NCBI GenBank assembly: GCA_020049835.1
Contig: JAGVLK010000005.1
Coordinates: 1 to 53,022, forward strand
Length of the DNA stretch: 53,022 nucleotides
Origin: Candidatus Babeliales bacterium
Lineage (GTDB): Bacteria; Babelota; Babeliae; Babelales; Vermiphilaceae
Direction: 5' to 3'
Part shown: positions 23,022 to 32,745 of the stretch, piece after piece
Numbering within the stretch: the first letter of the stretch is position 1
How the letters are laid out: every line of letters starts with the position of its first letter
The notes under the pieces: generated by a model
What the model saw: the letters and a program-made list of their open reading frames with translations, nothing else
Database searches by the model: none
Told to the model about the DNA's origin: nothing
Translations under genes and position numbers: made by a program

Positions 23022-25529
23022 CTACGTAAGCAATGGATTCTCTTCATCTTTGAGCAACTCTTGCAATGAACGCGTGCGTCGTTGAGCAGTAGCAACAGCA
23101 GGTGCGCGCGGTGGTGCATCTTCACCGGCACTTTCCACCGCTTGTTTAAGCTTAGCCATATTTCCTGAAGCATCATCTATTTTAGCTTGCACAGCTTCCA
23201 GCATTCTGTTCTCTTTTTCTTCCATGCTTAACACTTCATCAGGCAATTCATGCGGAATATTATTAACTTCATCTTTATCCACAAATCCTTCAGTAATATG
23301 TTCGCCACCTGCACCTTGGGTGTTAAAGAACCAGCGGGTAATCGGATCGCGATTAGTGTCAAAGAGACTTTCTTGCGTAGAGTTCTTCTTGGCGATATTG
23401 ACATATGTTTGGGTATAATCATTAATGCCACCACGGAATTTTGGCATGATAATAGTGGGGCAAATAAATACGTTCACGCTCGTTTTGCGTAAATCTTTTA
23501 ATTTATTTTTAAATAGCCAACCCAAAATAGGAATATCCCCAAGCACGGGCGTTTTAGCGGTTGAATCACTGAGTGTCTCTTTAATTAAACCACCGAGTGC
23601 TAAAATATCACCACTTTTAATTGTTGCATTAGATAATATATCACGCGTCATGCGGTTACCGTTGGATGCCTGCGCTGCATCGCTGCCACTTGGAACGTTA
23701 TTACTGGTAAATTCATCAATCTTAACTTCAACTTGCAGGTTCACCGTGTTTGCGCTGCTAATTCGTGGCGTAATGGTAACGGTAGTACTTGCCGTGAGTG
23801 GAATTTTTCTTCGGGTAATACCGCTGACACTTGATGCTGCTTGGTCATCTACCAGACGTGTTTGCCCCGATGTTATTTTAGCCTCTTGGTTATTAACGGT
23901 AATTACGTGCGGATGAGATAAAATCTGCAAACTATCAAAAAGTTGCAGAATATCAGCTATCCCCCAGGTGCGGCCGTCAGGATCGCTTACGGTAATTACG
24001 GTAGCACCGGCTTGCAATTGCGATGGTAAAGAAACAAAGGGGGGAGATATGGAACCATCTGAAGATAATGATATATTATCCGCATTAAGGTTAGAATTTA
24101 CACCGGTAAGGCTACTGCTGCTTAAATCCGGATCGGTATTGGTATTGTTGGGCAAATCCAAAATAACTTGCGGGCCAAGCATAGCAGATTGTGCGCTTGC
24201 ATTTCCCGGAAATGGTAAATCTTGAGCATTGCGCAAGATGGTACCTAATGCACGTGTATCATCGAGTGTTAAGTCTGCGATAAGAACTTCGATAATTACT
24301 TGCGGTTGCGGCAAATCAAGTTGTTCAATGAGGCGCTTTATGCGTTTCCAATCATCATTGCGCGCAGCAATAATAAGATTATTGCCACCAAAGAATTTAC
24401 CCTGGGTCCCTTCAGCAGATGCACTCGTTGGACTATCTGCTCTAATAATTACTTCATCGAACATGCGTTCTACACCGACCTGTTTAAGATCTGCGGCAGT
24501 TGATTGGCCGGTACCTCCTTTGCGCGTAGATTTTACTATATCATCAAGAATTGGGGCAAATTCTGCCGCATCGAGGTATTGCAATGCATAGGTGTGTAGT
24601 ATCGATTTACCGCTATCAAGTTGTGCATCGATATATTTAAAGATAAAATCTTTCACTCGTTCAACCGCTTGTACGCGCCCAATAACAATAAGTGCATTGT
24701 TACGCGGCTCAGAAATAACTTTTACGTTGCGTGAAAAATAGGAAGCAGGTTCTTCTTTAGTGCTTTCTAGACGAAACCGTTGTACCGTTGACGGTGCGGC
24801 GGTCGCCAGAATACTATCGTTAAAAAGTTTAGCTATGGTGTCAGAATCGGTGTAGCGCAACCGAATAACTTCTAAACGTTCCTGGAACTCTGCTTGATCA
24901 AGTGCGTCAATAATTTTAAACAGTGACCGAATGTTTTTAGCGGGACCGGATACCAGAATGCTATTGGAATCTTTGTCCAATTTAGATAATGTTTCAGCCG
25001 GAAGATAGGTGTTAATGAGTTCTTGCAGCTCACTATTTGCGCCAGGTATTGCTTTAAGGTTAGACAAATAATGGATATAACGGATGCGTTCGTTAGTATC
25101 CGGAAGCTCGTTATATGGCGTGTTAATATAGAGTGGTAATGGCTCGCGTGAAATATTTTTCTTAGTTGGATCATTTTTTATAATGACATACAACCCTTCT
25201 TTTTCCACCACAGCATAACCGGCAATATCAAGAATGCTTAATAAAATACCCCAAGCCTGCTCAAGGGTAAGTTTTTGCTCAATGCGAATAGTAACGGTCA
25301 TTTTGAGTGCATCGTTACCGGTTGGAAACACCGGGTTGATTTCCATTTTTTCAGCAAGCAGATTGATAATATCGATAATATTTTCTTTATCGAAAATAAA
25401 ACTAAAAACGGCAGGACCATGTTTTTTCTGTTTAACCGGAAGTTTGCCTTGTAGTGCAAGTTGTATATCAGCTGCGTACATTATGCAACTGTGCATCAAT
25501 ATGCATAAGAGAATTCGATATAGTTTCAT
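23022..25529 (-). CDS. gspD: Secretin of a type II secretion/type IV pilus system (copy 1)
   Basis: 835-aa outer-membrane secretin that would form the multimeric export gate. Signal peptide (MKLYRILLCILMHSCIMYA); N-terminal N0/STN-like domain (about 40-115; FSFIFDKENIIDIINLLA); repeated N-domains (about 130-470, with ALQYLDAAEFAPILDDIV and NNLIIAARNDDWKRIKRLI); secretin core about 480-700 with the conserved TPVLGDIPILGWLFKNK near its end; then a low-complexity tail rich in E, K, A and P (about 745-835). It is the last gene of the operon. The DPITRWFFNTQGAGGE segment after the core is also seen, in altered form, in copy 2. Two secretins in a single operon is unusual. Confidence 0.9.
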   Translation of the reverse strand: MKLYRILLCILMHSCIMYAADIQLALQGKLPVKQKKHGPAVFSFIFDKENIIDIINLLAEKMEINPVFPTGNDALKMTVTIRIEQKLTLEQAWGILLSILDIAGYAVVEKEGLYVIIKNDPTKKNISREPLPLYINTPYNELPDTNERIRYIHYLSNLKAIPGANSELQELINTYLPAETLSKLDKDSNSILVSGPAKNIRSLFKIIDALDQAEFQERLEVIRLRYTDSDTIAKLFNDSILATAAPSTVQRFRLESTKEEPASYFSRNVKVISEPRNNALIVIGRVQAVERVKDFIFKYIDAQLDSGKSILHTYALQYLDAAEFAPILDDIVKSTRKGGTGQSTAADLKQVGVERMFDEVIIRADSPTSASAEGTQGKFFGGNNLIIAARNDDWKRIKRLIEQLDLPQPQVIIEVLIADLTLDDTRALGTILRNAQDLPFPGNASAQSAMLGPQVILDLPNNTNTDPDLSSSSLTGVNSNLNADNISLSSDGSISPPFVSLPSQLQAGATVITVSDPDGRTWGIADILQLFDSLQILSHPHVITVNNQEAKITSGQTRLVDDQAASSVSGITRRKIPLTASTTVTITPRISSANTVNLQVEVKIDEFTSNNVPSGSDAAQASNGNRMTRDILSNATIKSGDILALGGLIKETLSDSTAKTPVLGDIPILGWLFKNKLKDLRKTSVNVFICPTIIMPKFRGGINDYTQTYVNIAKKNSTQESLFDTNRDPITRWFFNTQGAGGEHITEGFVDKDEVNNIPHELPDEVLSMEEKENRMLEAVQAKIDDASGNMAKLKQAVESAGEDAPPRAPAVATAQRRTRSLQELLKDEENPLLT

Positions 25530-25532
25530 AGA

Positions 25533-26081
25533 TTACTCCGAACGCGTCTCAAAGGTTGCAATAGATATGCGAGCATCAATACGACGGTTATTTTTTTTAG
25601 ACCGTTCAATTTCAAGATCTTTAATATAAATGCGCTTATTTTTATCCAATTTATCCAGCAGTTCCACAATTTCTTTCATGGTTACTTCTGTAAAGCGTGC
25701 TGAAAGGATCTTTTCAGTATACGGATCATTGGGACGTTCTTGCGTTATATTACGATCACTTTTATTGGTTAAATTAAGCTGTGCAAGTACATCGGCAAAA
25801 TAGGCAACGATCTTAAAATCAGGGTCTTGCTCGATGATAGAAAGCACCTCCTGTTTTTGCTGATCAATTAAAGCAGCTTTTTCCAGCAATGTTTGCACTT
25901 CTTGACGCTGATTATTAACATTACGAATTTGGCGTTTGTAATAACTGCTTGAGCTGTAATAATAATAGATGATGCCAAGTATTAACAATGCAGTGCAACC
26001 GACAATCGCGGCAACGTAACGATAAAAAACTTTGGTATCAAGGGAAGATAGCCATTGGTCAATTGTATCAATAATGGTCAT
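25533..26081 (-). CDS. PilO/GspM-like inner-membrane assembly protein
   Basis: 182 aa: a short cytoplasmic N-terminus, one membrane helix (about residues 22-45; AAIVGCTALLILGIIYYYY), a coiled coil (about 50-85: QIRNVNNQRQEVQTLLEKA) and a small alpha/beta periplasmic domain (about 95-182). This is the plan of PilO and GspM, which support the inner-membrane platform; the sequence itself is too divergent to be sure. Its ATG overlaps the stop of the pilM/gspL-like gene by 4 bases (ATGA), and it is 3 bp before the downstream secretin, so it is clearly part of the operon. Confidence 0.7.
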   Translation of the reverse strand: MTIIDTIDQWLSSLDTKVFYRYVAAIVGCTALLILGIIYYYYSSSSYYKRQIRNVNNQRQEVQTLLEKAALIDQQKQEVLSIIEQDPDFKIVAYFADVLAQLNLTNKSDRNITQERPNDPYTEKILSARFTEVTMKEIVELLDKLDKNKRIYIKDLEIERSKKNNRRIDARISIATFETRSE

Positions 26082-27709
26082 CGCATCTCCTTATTCAAGT
26101 TGTCAGCAAACGGAAGCTCCATATCAAAAGCTTCATAATCCGGCCGTGGAACGGTTCTAAAGAGCCCCGACTGGCGCAGCTCTTGTTCAAGTTCTGTTAA
26201 CGCTGGGTAATCTTTTACTTGTCCTTTTAAGCGCATAATACGTTTATCTTGATCAAGCACGATTCTATCGATAATAAGTCCCAAACTTTTTTGGTTATAA
26301 ATATTAGTAAGTTCAAGCAGATAGAATAAGAACGAGTTGCGCGAAGAGGCTGAAAATGGTGACCATAATTTTTCTTCCACCTCTATCTGTTTTTTTGCAT
26401 CATCTAATAAGGAATCGATATTATTACCCGATGACAGATCTTTAAACCGGCTGCGCAACGCATTCACCGCTTCTCTTTTTGATGCGATAACTTCATTACT
26501 GAGTTTGCGCACCTGTATATAATCATGCACGAGCAGCAATGCAAAGGTGGCAACCAGCAGTATGCCTGCGGTGGCAAGCTGTTTAATAAGAAGTCCTGTG
26601 GTTGCTTGCGCGAACTCTTTTTGCCGTAGATTAATATCTTGCGTACGTATATCGGGTAATGCGGTTGCCGTACTAATGCAATGCGTGAGCGGTATGTGCG
26701 CCATATCGGTCATGCTGATCTGTTCTGCAGCGAGTGTTTCATCTATATTAAACAGTGCTGTTGGCAGCTCCATATGCTCACTCATCCAAGGCGCAATACC
26801 TTGAATGGTTGCGCCGGAACCAAGCAGCAGCAGCTGTTCAATAGGTTGCTGTTGGCTTGCCTGCGCGGTAAAGGATTGCAAACTAAACTGAATTTGCCCT
26901 ATAAAAGTGCTACATGCTTTATTGAGTGCATCGGTATATTCGGGTGCATCAGCTTTTTCAAAACCAAAACGCATTAACTCGTCAAAGGTATCGTTTGCAG
27001 AGATGTGCAGTTGTTGAGCCATATTTTTTGCAATCTGTGCAGTACCAACAGGTAACGTGCGCACAAAACGCAGCTCACCATCTACAATATAGGCGATTTT
27101 ACTAGTCTGAAAACCGATATCAAGCAGTGCAACACTTCCTCGCAATGAGGCATATTGAGGATTTTTTAAATATAATCCATACAACCGGAGTAGGTCGATA
27201 GTGATAACCGCAGGCTGTAACCCGGCAGCACTAAAAAGTGCCAGTTGTTGTTCAATGTACTGTTTTTGTACTGCAGCAACAAGTACCGATGCACTTTGCT
27301 CTTCGGGAATGTATTTGGTAATTAAAAAATCGATAATTGCATCACTGACTGCAAAGGGCAAAAGTGGCTCAACTTCAAATTCGATAATTTTTTGAATTTT
27401 TTGCCGATCGGTAAATGGCACCTTTATATGCTTAAAAACTACATGTGTGCTGGAAAGTGCTACATGATATTCTGCCGATGCTATATCAGCAGTGGCGGCT
27501 TTGAGTGCGCGCGCAGTACGCTCAAGTTCATCTTGGCCATTATCCCGTTCAATGGGTGCTTGTATACAGTTTTTAATGCTAATCGTTCTGCCTTGTACAT
27601 GCACATAGGTTACATATACATCAGTTGCAGTTATCTCTATACCGGCAATGCGTTTTGCAAATAGGTAGTAGCCGCCGATATGTTCAGGGAGCAAAATCTC
27701 TTGCATCAT
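26078..27709 (-). CDS. PilM-PilN fusion / GspL-like assembly platform protein
   Basis: 543 aa. The N-terminal part (about 15-340) is an actin-like ATPase of PilM/GspL type: AGIEITATDVYV, FKHIKVPFTDRQKIQKIIEF, EVEPLLPF, SVALLDIGFQTSKIAYI and LLLGSGATIQGI (phosphate and adenosine loops). A membrane helix (about 373-395: LATAGILLVATFALLLVHDY) and a periplasmic PilN-like alpha/beta part follow. In type IV pilus systems PilM and PilN are separate; in T2SS GspL combines both, so this fits GspL or a fused PilMN. Overlaps of 4 bases with both neighbours show tight coupling. It would link the inner-membrane motor to the secretin. Confidence 0.8.
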   Translation of the reverse strand: MMQEILLPEHIGGYYLFAKRIAGIEITATDVYVTYVHVQGRTISIKNCIQAPIERDNGQDELERTARALKAATADIASAEYHVALSSTHVVFKHIKVPFTDRQKIQKIIEFEVEPLLPFAVSDAIIDFLITKYIPEEQSASVLVAAVQKQYIEQQLALFSAAGLQPAVITIDLLRLYGLYLKNPQYASLRGSVALLDIGFQTSKIAYIVDGELRFVRTLPVGTAQIAKNMAQQLHISANDTFDELMRFGFEKADAPEYTDALNKACSTFIGQIQFSLQSFTAQASQQQPIEQLLLLGSGATIQGIAPWMSEHMELPTALFNIDETLAAEQISMTDMAHIPLTHCISTATALPDIRTQDINLRQKEFAQATTGLLIKQLATAGILLVATFALLLVHDYIQVRKLSNEVIASKREAVNALRSRFKDLSSGNNIDSLLDDAKKQIEVEEKLWSPFSASSRNSFLFYLLELTNIYNQKSLGLIIDRIVLDQDKRIMRLKGQVKDYPALTELEQELRQSGLFRTVPRPDYEAFDMELPFADNLNKEMR

Positions 27710-30375
27710 GCCATTACTCCTTTTTGTTCAGCGGCCTGCATGGAGCGACGAGCATCCCGTTTTTTGCGTGCGCGGCCGGTTCTGTTTTCACTCAGTTTTA
27801 TATTACCCACACCTTCGCGTTGCATGTATTGCAACATTCCTGAAGCTGCATATGGTGAAGCAGCTTCTTCAGTGGGTGCAGCTTTCTGCGCATCAAAAAC
27901 ATATTTACCATGGGATTTTGCATGCTCGGCAGAATATTTTTTTGCCAAACCTTTTTTGTTAGCTTTTAATGGTTGTACTCCTACGCCTTCACGTTTAGAG
28001 CGTTCAACCAAGAAGGCTTCTACCACGTCATTAGCATCAACTTTTCTAGGCTCAAAGAAGGATTTATCAACCGGATCTCGCCAATTGTTAACAATATCAA
28101 TCGTGCGATGTGTATCATAGTAATCAACCAATTTTGCTTGTGTATGTGCATCAACAATATCCACCAAATCAGGAGCGATAATGCGCGTTGATATCAGCAC
28201 CAACAAATTATTTTTCTGTACCACTTTACGCTTATTCTTAAAGAGCCACCCGAGAATTGGTATATCCCCTAAAATGGGTACTTTGCTCACCGTATCTTCA
28301 AATCTATTTTGAATAAGACCGCCGATTGCGATAACTTCACGGTCCGTCATAATAGTCTTGGTGGTAATTTCCCGTGTAGATGTCGCCGGTGCCTGTGTAT
28401 CGCCTACAGCGGTAAGGAAGTCCTGCGTTTTAACATCGATGTTAAGCACAATCATGCCATCAGCATTAATTTGCGGTGTAACAATAAGATCTAACGTTGC
28501 AGGCATATCATCAAATGCTGATTGTGAATTATCGCCGGCAAAAACGGTACTGCTGACCACACGACGCACTTCGCCGATAGAAACTTTTGCTTGTGTTTTA
28601 TTAGTTGCTACCAAATAAGGGTTAGAAATTACCTGTGCAGAGGTTAACGATTCCAGTATGCCAAAGACGCCCCAGACACCAAATTTATCGGCACCCAATG
28701 AGACTACCGTATTACCGGCAGTTGCACCGACAGCAAGATTAATCAAGTTGCCCAATAAACGTTCAGAACCGGGTATGCCATCACCTTCTTGTAGTACCAC
28801 ACCTTGTGCGCCCTTACCCAGGCGAAGTCCGGAAGTTTGAAAATCAACAACATTGCCAAGTGCAGAATTATTAGAAACTTTGTTGCGTAGCTGTGTACCC
28901 AACTCTTTTGCAGTTGACCAATCGATAGTGATAATTAATGCTTCAATAGCAACTTGCGGTTGCGGTTCATCAAGGCGTTTAATAATTTCCAGTGCTTTAA
29001 GAAAATCTTCGTAATCACCTTTTACTACAAGCGTATTAGTTGCCGGTTCTGCTTTAAAGAATAAAGGCTTAAGATATTTATCGCCGCCACGTACACCACC
29101 TGTTTTGCCGGCATCTGTACCGGAGCCATAACCTGCGATAGCATTCATAATGTCAGCAACGGTAGTTGCACTTGCATAGCGCAATTGATAGGTATGTAAC
29201 GGTGAATATGGTTTTTCAAGATCTACGTCCACCACTTTTAATACAAAATCTTCAACTTTTTTAATACCGTCGGCTGAACCGAATACAATTAAGGAGTTAG
29301 TGCGCGGTTCAGGGATAATGCGTACATTTTCAGAAAAATAAAGTGCCGGCGATGGTTTACGCGGCGTTGGCACACGTGCAGCTTGTGCATCGGGCGTATC
29401 ACTTTTAGTGATGCTATCATATAGTTTTTTTACATCCATTGCATCGGCACGCTGCAATTTTATTACCGCCATTGCTTGCGGCATAGATACTTGGTCAAGC
29501 TCACGCACCACTTCCATAAGACTTCTAATGTTGTAGGATTTGTCGGTAATAACGAGCGCCTTGGTCTCTTGCAACACCACCGATAATGCATTAGGACTCT
29601 TTAAGTTTTGTACAATCTCTTTGATCATTGCCGGATCGGCATTTTCAAGGAAATAGACATAGCGAATAACTTGATCATTATCCGGTAATGTATTTGCATC
29701 AACACCAATATAAGTAGGTACTGCCATTTTTTGTGCTTTATCTGCAGTTACAATGCGATAAATTCCCGGATCCGGTTCAGGTACCAGTGCAAAGCCGGCA
29801 AGATCAAGAAACGTTAAAAAGAGATTCCAGGCAGCCTTGCGCGTAAGTGGCTTATGTGTTTTAAAGGATATTTTGGTACCTTTAAGTGCACGACCATCTT
29901 TTGCAAGTGGATCAATGGTATCATCGGTAATAAAGCTGACATCATAGAGCTCTCTAATTTGTGTAAGCAGGTTTTGCATATCTGCATCTTCAAAATAAAA
30001 CTCAATGTTCGCCTCTTCCTCTTCCGGCTTGGCTTTTTTAACAGCGGGTTCTTCTACTACCGGTGCTGCAGGAGCAACTTCTTGTGTTATGCCATCGGTA
30101 GAAAATGCACGATCATCATGTAATGTTTCAATAAGTCGTCGTTTTCTTTTTAATGATTTTACGCTTTCAAGCGTTTCATGATCTTCCGATGTAGACGCAG
30201 CTTGCTCTTGTGCAGGTTGTGCTGCAGGAACTTCTTCTTGTACTTCTGCTGACGGTGCATCGACGGAACTAAATATTGACCCACGTGTTCCACGTGCAAT
30301 GAGCATCGTATGGCACCAGAATATTCCTGTGCATACATACAGCAGGAAGGAAACAGAGCTTAATTTTTTTTTCAT
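27706..30375 (-). CDS. gspD: Secretin of a type II secretion/type IV pilus system (copy 2)
   Basis: 889 aa from ATG 30375 (a TTG at 30387 would add four residues). Signal segment about 1-25, then an E/P/A-rich linker (about 35-115), an STN-like domain (about 120-200; FYFEDADMQNLLTQIRELY), N-domains with LQYLRYASATTVADIMNAI-type patterns (about 245-480), and the secretin core (about 560-730), with VPILGDIPILGWLFKNK near residue 720. A basic/Ala-rich C-terminal tail follows. It is upstream of pilM/gspL, as pilQ/gspD is often at the other end, so order differs from the classical T2SS operon. It shares the core with copy 1 but differs in linker and loops, so it is an ancient paralog and not a recent duplication. 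Confidence 0.9.
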   Translation of the reverse strand: MKKKLSSVSFLLYVCTGIFWCHTMLIARGTRGSIFSSVDAPSAEVQEEVPAAQPAQEQAASTSEDHETLESVKSLKRKRRLIETLHDDRAFSTDGITQEVAPAAPVVEEPAVKKAKPEEEEANIEFYFEDADMQNLLTQIRELYDVSFITDDTIDPLAKDGRALKGTKISFKTHKPLTRKAAWNLFLTFLDLAGFALVPEPDPGIYRIVTADKAQKMAVPTYIGVDANTLPDNDQVIRYVYFLENADPAMIKEIVQNLKSPNALSVVLQETKALVITDKSYNIRSLMEVVRELDQVSMPQAMAVIKLQRADAMDVKKLYDSITKSDTPDAQAARVPTPRKPSPALYFSENVRIIPEPRTNSLIVFGSADGIKKVEDFVLKVVDVDLEKPYSPLHTYQLRYASATTVADIMNAIAGYGSGTDAGKTGGVRGGDKYLKPLFFKAEPATNTLVVKGDYEDFLKALEIIKRLDEPQPQVAIEALIITIDWSTAKELGTQLRNKVSNNSALGNVVDFQTSGLRLGKGAQGVVLQEGDGIPGSERLLGNLINLAVGATAGNTVVSLGADKFGVWGVFGILESLTSAQVISNPYLVATNKTQAKVSIGEVRRVVSSTVFAGDNSQSAFDDMPATLDLIVTPQINADGMIVLNIDVKTQDFLTAVGDTQAPATSTREITTKTIMTDREVIAIGGLIQNRFEDTVSKVPILGDIPILGWLFKNKRKVVQKNNLLVLISTRIIAPDLVDIVDAHTQAKLVDYYDTHRTIDIVNNWRDPVDKSFFEPRKVDANDVVEAFLVERSKREGVGVQPLKANKKGLAKKYSAEHAKSHGKYVFDAQKAAPTEEAASPYAASGMLQYMQREGVGNIKLSENRTGRARKKRDARRSMQAAEQKGVMA

Positions 30376-30402
30376 AGTTTTTCTCAACTACCATTATGTA
30401 CG

Positions 30403-31503
30403 TTATGAATATGTGGTACGTTCTGCATAACTACGCATATTTGAGCGTTCACGTCTGCGATAATCTTGTGTGACCGGAATTATACGTCGTTTGGTGTCTT
30501 CAGCTTTAAGTTGTTTTTCTTGCATTATTTCTTGTAGTTGCAATTCTTGTGCAGGTTCAACAACGGCCTTCTTATCTAGGGTACTAAATTTTTCCAAACT
30601 GTATACTAAGGTAATCGGTTTGCGCTTGCGCAACAGATTAACCGTAATCGATTCACCATCTTTTTTATTCAGTATCGCTTTGTAAATTTTAAAGCGATCT
30701 GCAGTAGTAGTTGCCGGAATGTCATCAACGGTTGTAATAATATCACCGGTTTCAAGACCCAATGCTTGGCCTAAAGAATCTTTTTCGATGTTGCCAACGC
30801 GACACCCGATGTTTTTGCCCTTTTGGTATGCAGTGGTCAGATCGAGCATATCGATAAATTGTGATAAATTGCCTACGCGTTGAGTAAATGGTTCCGGGTT
30901 TATGGAATATAAGGTATCGTTTATTCTTTTACTCACATCTTCCCAGTTGCCCAAGGTATTGAATGCAGGATCTTGTTGAGCATCTTTTTCACGCAGGTAA
31001 ATAACTTCTTGCTGGCCATTGGTACGCAACAAAACAATTTTGTTATTAAAGATGCGTATTAATTGTGCATCCTCAATACTGTTGCCCACCTTATAGCTTG
31101 TTTCGCGTGATGTTTGTTTGTCTTGAATAATGGCACGATTTTTATCCTCTTGTCCGGCAACAAATACGATACCCTTTAAGCTGATATTGAGTGGATCAAG
31201 GAATGCAGGTTTTGGAATTTCCGGTGCTTTAGTTACCGTCGGTGCCGGTGGTTGTGGAACCGGAATGCTTATTACCGGCGTTGTCTTTTTCTCTTCTTTT
31301 TCATACGTATCAAATGGATCACGTTCATATATCTTACTTATATTAACGTTTTGTTGCAGATGTTCTGCAGCGCTTGGTGATATTACTTCAGGATTAATCG
31401 GCTCTCGATACGGTTTTGTTTGACGTGAAAAGGTAACAAAAAGAAGAACTATGATAAACAATAATGCGAGTGCACTGTTAAATATCCAAAATGGATGTTT
31501 CAT
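30403..31503 (-). CDS. gspC: GspC-like inner-membrane protein with PDZ domain
   Basis: 366 aa: short cytoplasmic N-terminus, one membrane helix (about 8-26; LALLFIIVLLFVTF), a Pro-rich linker, an HR-type beta domain (about 100-175; LNISLKGIVFVAG... NRAIIQD), and a PDZ domain (about 232-320; IGCRVGNIEKDSLGQALGLETGDIITTVDD). TM - HR - PDZ is the T2SS GspC plan, where it connects the inner-membrane platform to the secretin N-domains. The C-terminal 45 residues are a charged extension. First gene of the five-gene secretion operon, 27 bp before the second secretin. It identifies the operon as T2SS-like and not purely pilus. Confidence 0.8.
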   Translation of the reverse strand: MKHPFWIFNSALALLFIIVLLFVTFSRQTKPYREPINPEVISPSAAEHLQQNVNISKIYERDPFDTYEKEEKKTTPVISIPVPQPPAPTVTKAPEIPKPAFLDPLNISLKGIVFVAGQEDKNRAIIQDKQTSRETSYKVGNSIEDAQLIRIFNNKIVLLRTNGQQEVIYLREKDAQQDPAFNTLGNWEDVSKRINDTLYSINPEPFTQRVGNLSQFIDMLDLTTAYQKGKNIGCRVGNIEKDSLGQALGLETGDIITTVDDIPATTTADRFKIYKAILNKKDGESITVNLLRKRKPITLVYSLEKFSTLDKKAVVEPAQELQLQEIMQEKQLKAEDTKRRIIPVTQDYRRRERSNMRSYAERTTYS

Positions 31504-31649
31504 ATGTTCATTCCTCTAATATTACCTAATGATTTGTATGCATCATTCCTACCATGCAGCATTGATATAAAAAGTAAGAAGATATATCACTTAGTCTTAG
31601 CAAAATAAAATTCGTTTGACCAGTTTCTTTCGCTTGTTTTCAGCACCCA

Positions 31650-32639
31650 TTATGGTGATGGAATTTTATTAAGTATGGAGTCAATAATTTGATCAGCAGT
31701 GATATTTTCCGCCTGTGCTTCATACGTAAGACCTAAGCGATGTCGCAATACCGCATGTGCAACGGCTTTTACATCATCGGGAGTTACAAAATGGCGTCGC
31801 TTAATAAATGCATGTGCTTTTGCTGTATGCGATAATGCAAGAGTAGCGCGCGGTGAAACGCCATATTGTATATATTGCGCAATTGCTTGCAGCTGGTAGT
31901 TTTGCGGTGACCGCGTTGCAAATACAATATCAAGAATATAATCTGCAACTTTTTCATCCATGTAAATCTCTTTTACCAGAGCTTGTGCGCGGAAAATCTC
32001 TTCTTTATTTAAAATGCGCACAAGCGGCTCATTACTAAATTCACGTTTAAGTATTTGACGCTCTTCATCTTTTTTTGGATAATCGATGATAAGTTTGAAC
32101 ATGAAACGATCAAGTTGTGCTTCGGGTAACGTATAGGTCCCTTCCTGTTCAATAGGGTTTTGCGTTGCAAATACCAGAAACGGCTCATCTAAATGGAAGG
32201 TTTCAGAACCGATAGTAATTTGATGTTCTTGCATCGCTTCAAGGAGTGCTGATTGTACTTTAGCCGGTGCGCGGTTAATTTCATCAGCAAGGACCAAGTT
32301 TGCAAAAACGGGTCCTTTTTTAATTTCAAATTCTTGTGTTTTGGGATTATAAATCAACGTACCAATTAAATCTGCAGGTAACAGATCGGGTGTAAATTGA
32401 ATGCGATTGAATTTTAATCCGAGCGCTTGCGTTACGGCTTTGATCATAGTTGTTTTTGCAACACCGGGAACGCCCTCTAAAAGGATATGCCCATTGCATA
32501 GCAGCGCCATGGTAATAAAATCGATACTATTTTTTTGACCAACAATAACTTTGCCAACTTCGTGCGAGAGTCCGGCAAAGCGTTCGCTTTCATCACGAAT
32601 TTGAGCAATTGTTTCTTCAGAGATCGTTTTACCAATCAT
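31650..32639 (-). CDS. MoxR-type AAA+ ATPase
   Basis: 329-aa MoxR/RavA-type ATPase, thought to act as a chaperone that assembles or activates metalloenzyme and von Willebrand-domain partners. Visible: Walker A GVPGVAKTT (about 56-64), the pre-Walker B LIYNPKTQEFEIKKGPVFANLVLADEINRAP region (Walker B LVLADE), ATQNP sensor, LPEAQLDRFMF arginine-finger region, and a C-terminal lid with SPRATLALSHTAKA. The usual neighbours, a DUF58 protein and VWA proteins, are absent, so it may be a single orphan copy. AGGATATTACAAC precedes ATG 32639. It is divergent from dcd with a 106-bp intergenic. Confidence 0.92.
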   Translation of the reverse strand: MIGKTISEETIAQIRDESERFAGLSHEVGKVIVGQKNSIDFITMALLCNGHILLEGVPGVAKTTMIKAVTQALGLKFNRIQFTPDLLPADLIGTLIYNPKTQEFEIKKGPVFANLVLADEINRAPAKVQSALLEAMQEHQITIGSETFHLDEPFLVFATQNPIEQEGTYTLPEAQLDRFMFKLIIDYPKKDEERQILKREFSNEPLVRILNKEEIFRAQALVKEIYMDEKVADYILDIVFATRSPQNYQLQAIAQYIQYGVSPRATLALSHTAKAHAFIKRRHFVTPDDVKAVAHAVLRHRLGLTYEAQAENITADQIIDSILNKIPSP

Positions 32640-32665
32640 GTTGTAATATCCTGTTTTTTATTATC

Positions 32666-32694
32666 TTCACAAATGATATTATTCATTCTATCAT
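32666..32694 (+). promoter_or_regulatory. Promoter of dcd
   Basis: TTCACA (32666-32671), 17-bp spacer, TATCAT (32689-32694). The housekeeping promoter here has ordinary 17-bp spacing and no TAAT...TTTGTG block, a useful contrast with the secreted-gene promoters. Confidence 0.45.
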
Positions 32695-32745
32695 GAAGTG
32701 AGAATATGACAACGGAGGTCAATTATTTTTATCAGTGGAGAGTAT

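Noticed and set aside
27708-28618. Several plus-strand ORFs opposite the second secretin
   Set aside because: They are mirror frames of a clear, conserved gene, with no start signals or recognisable content.
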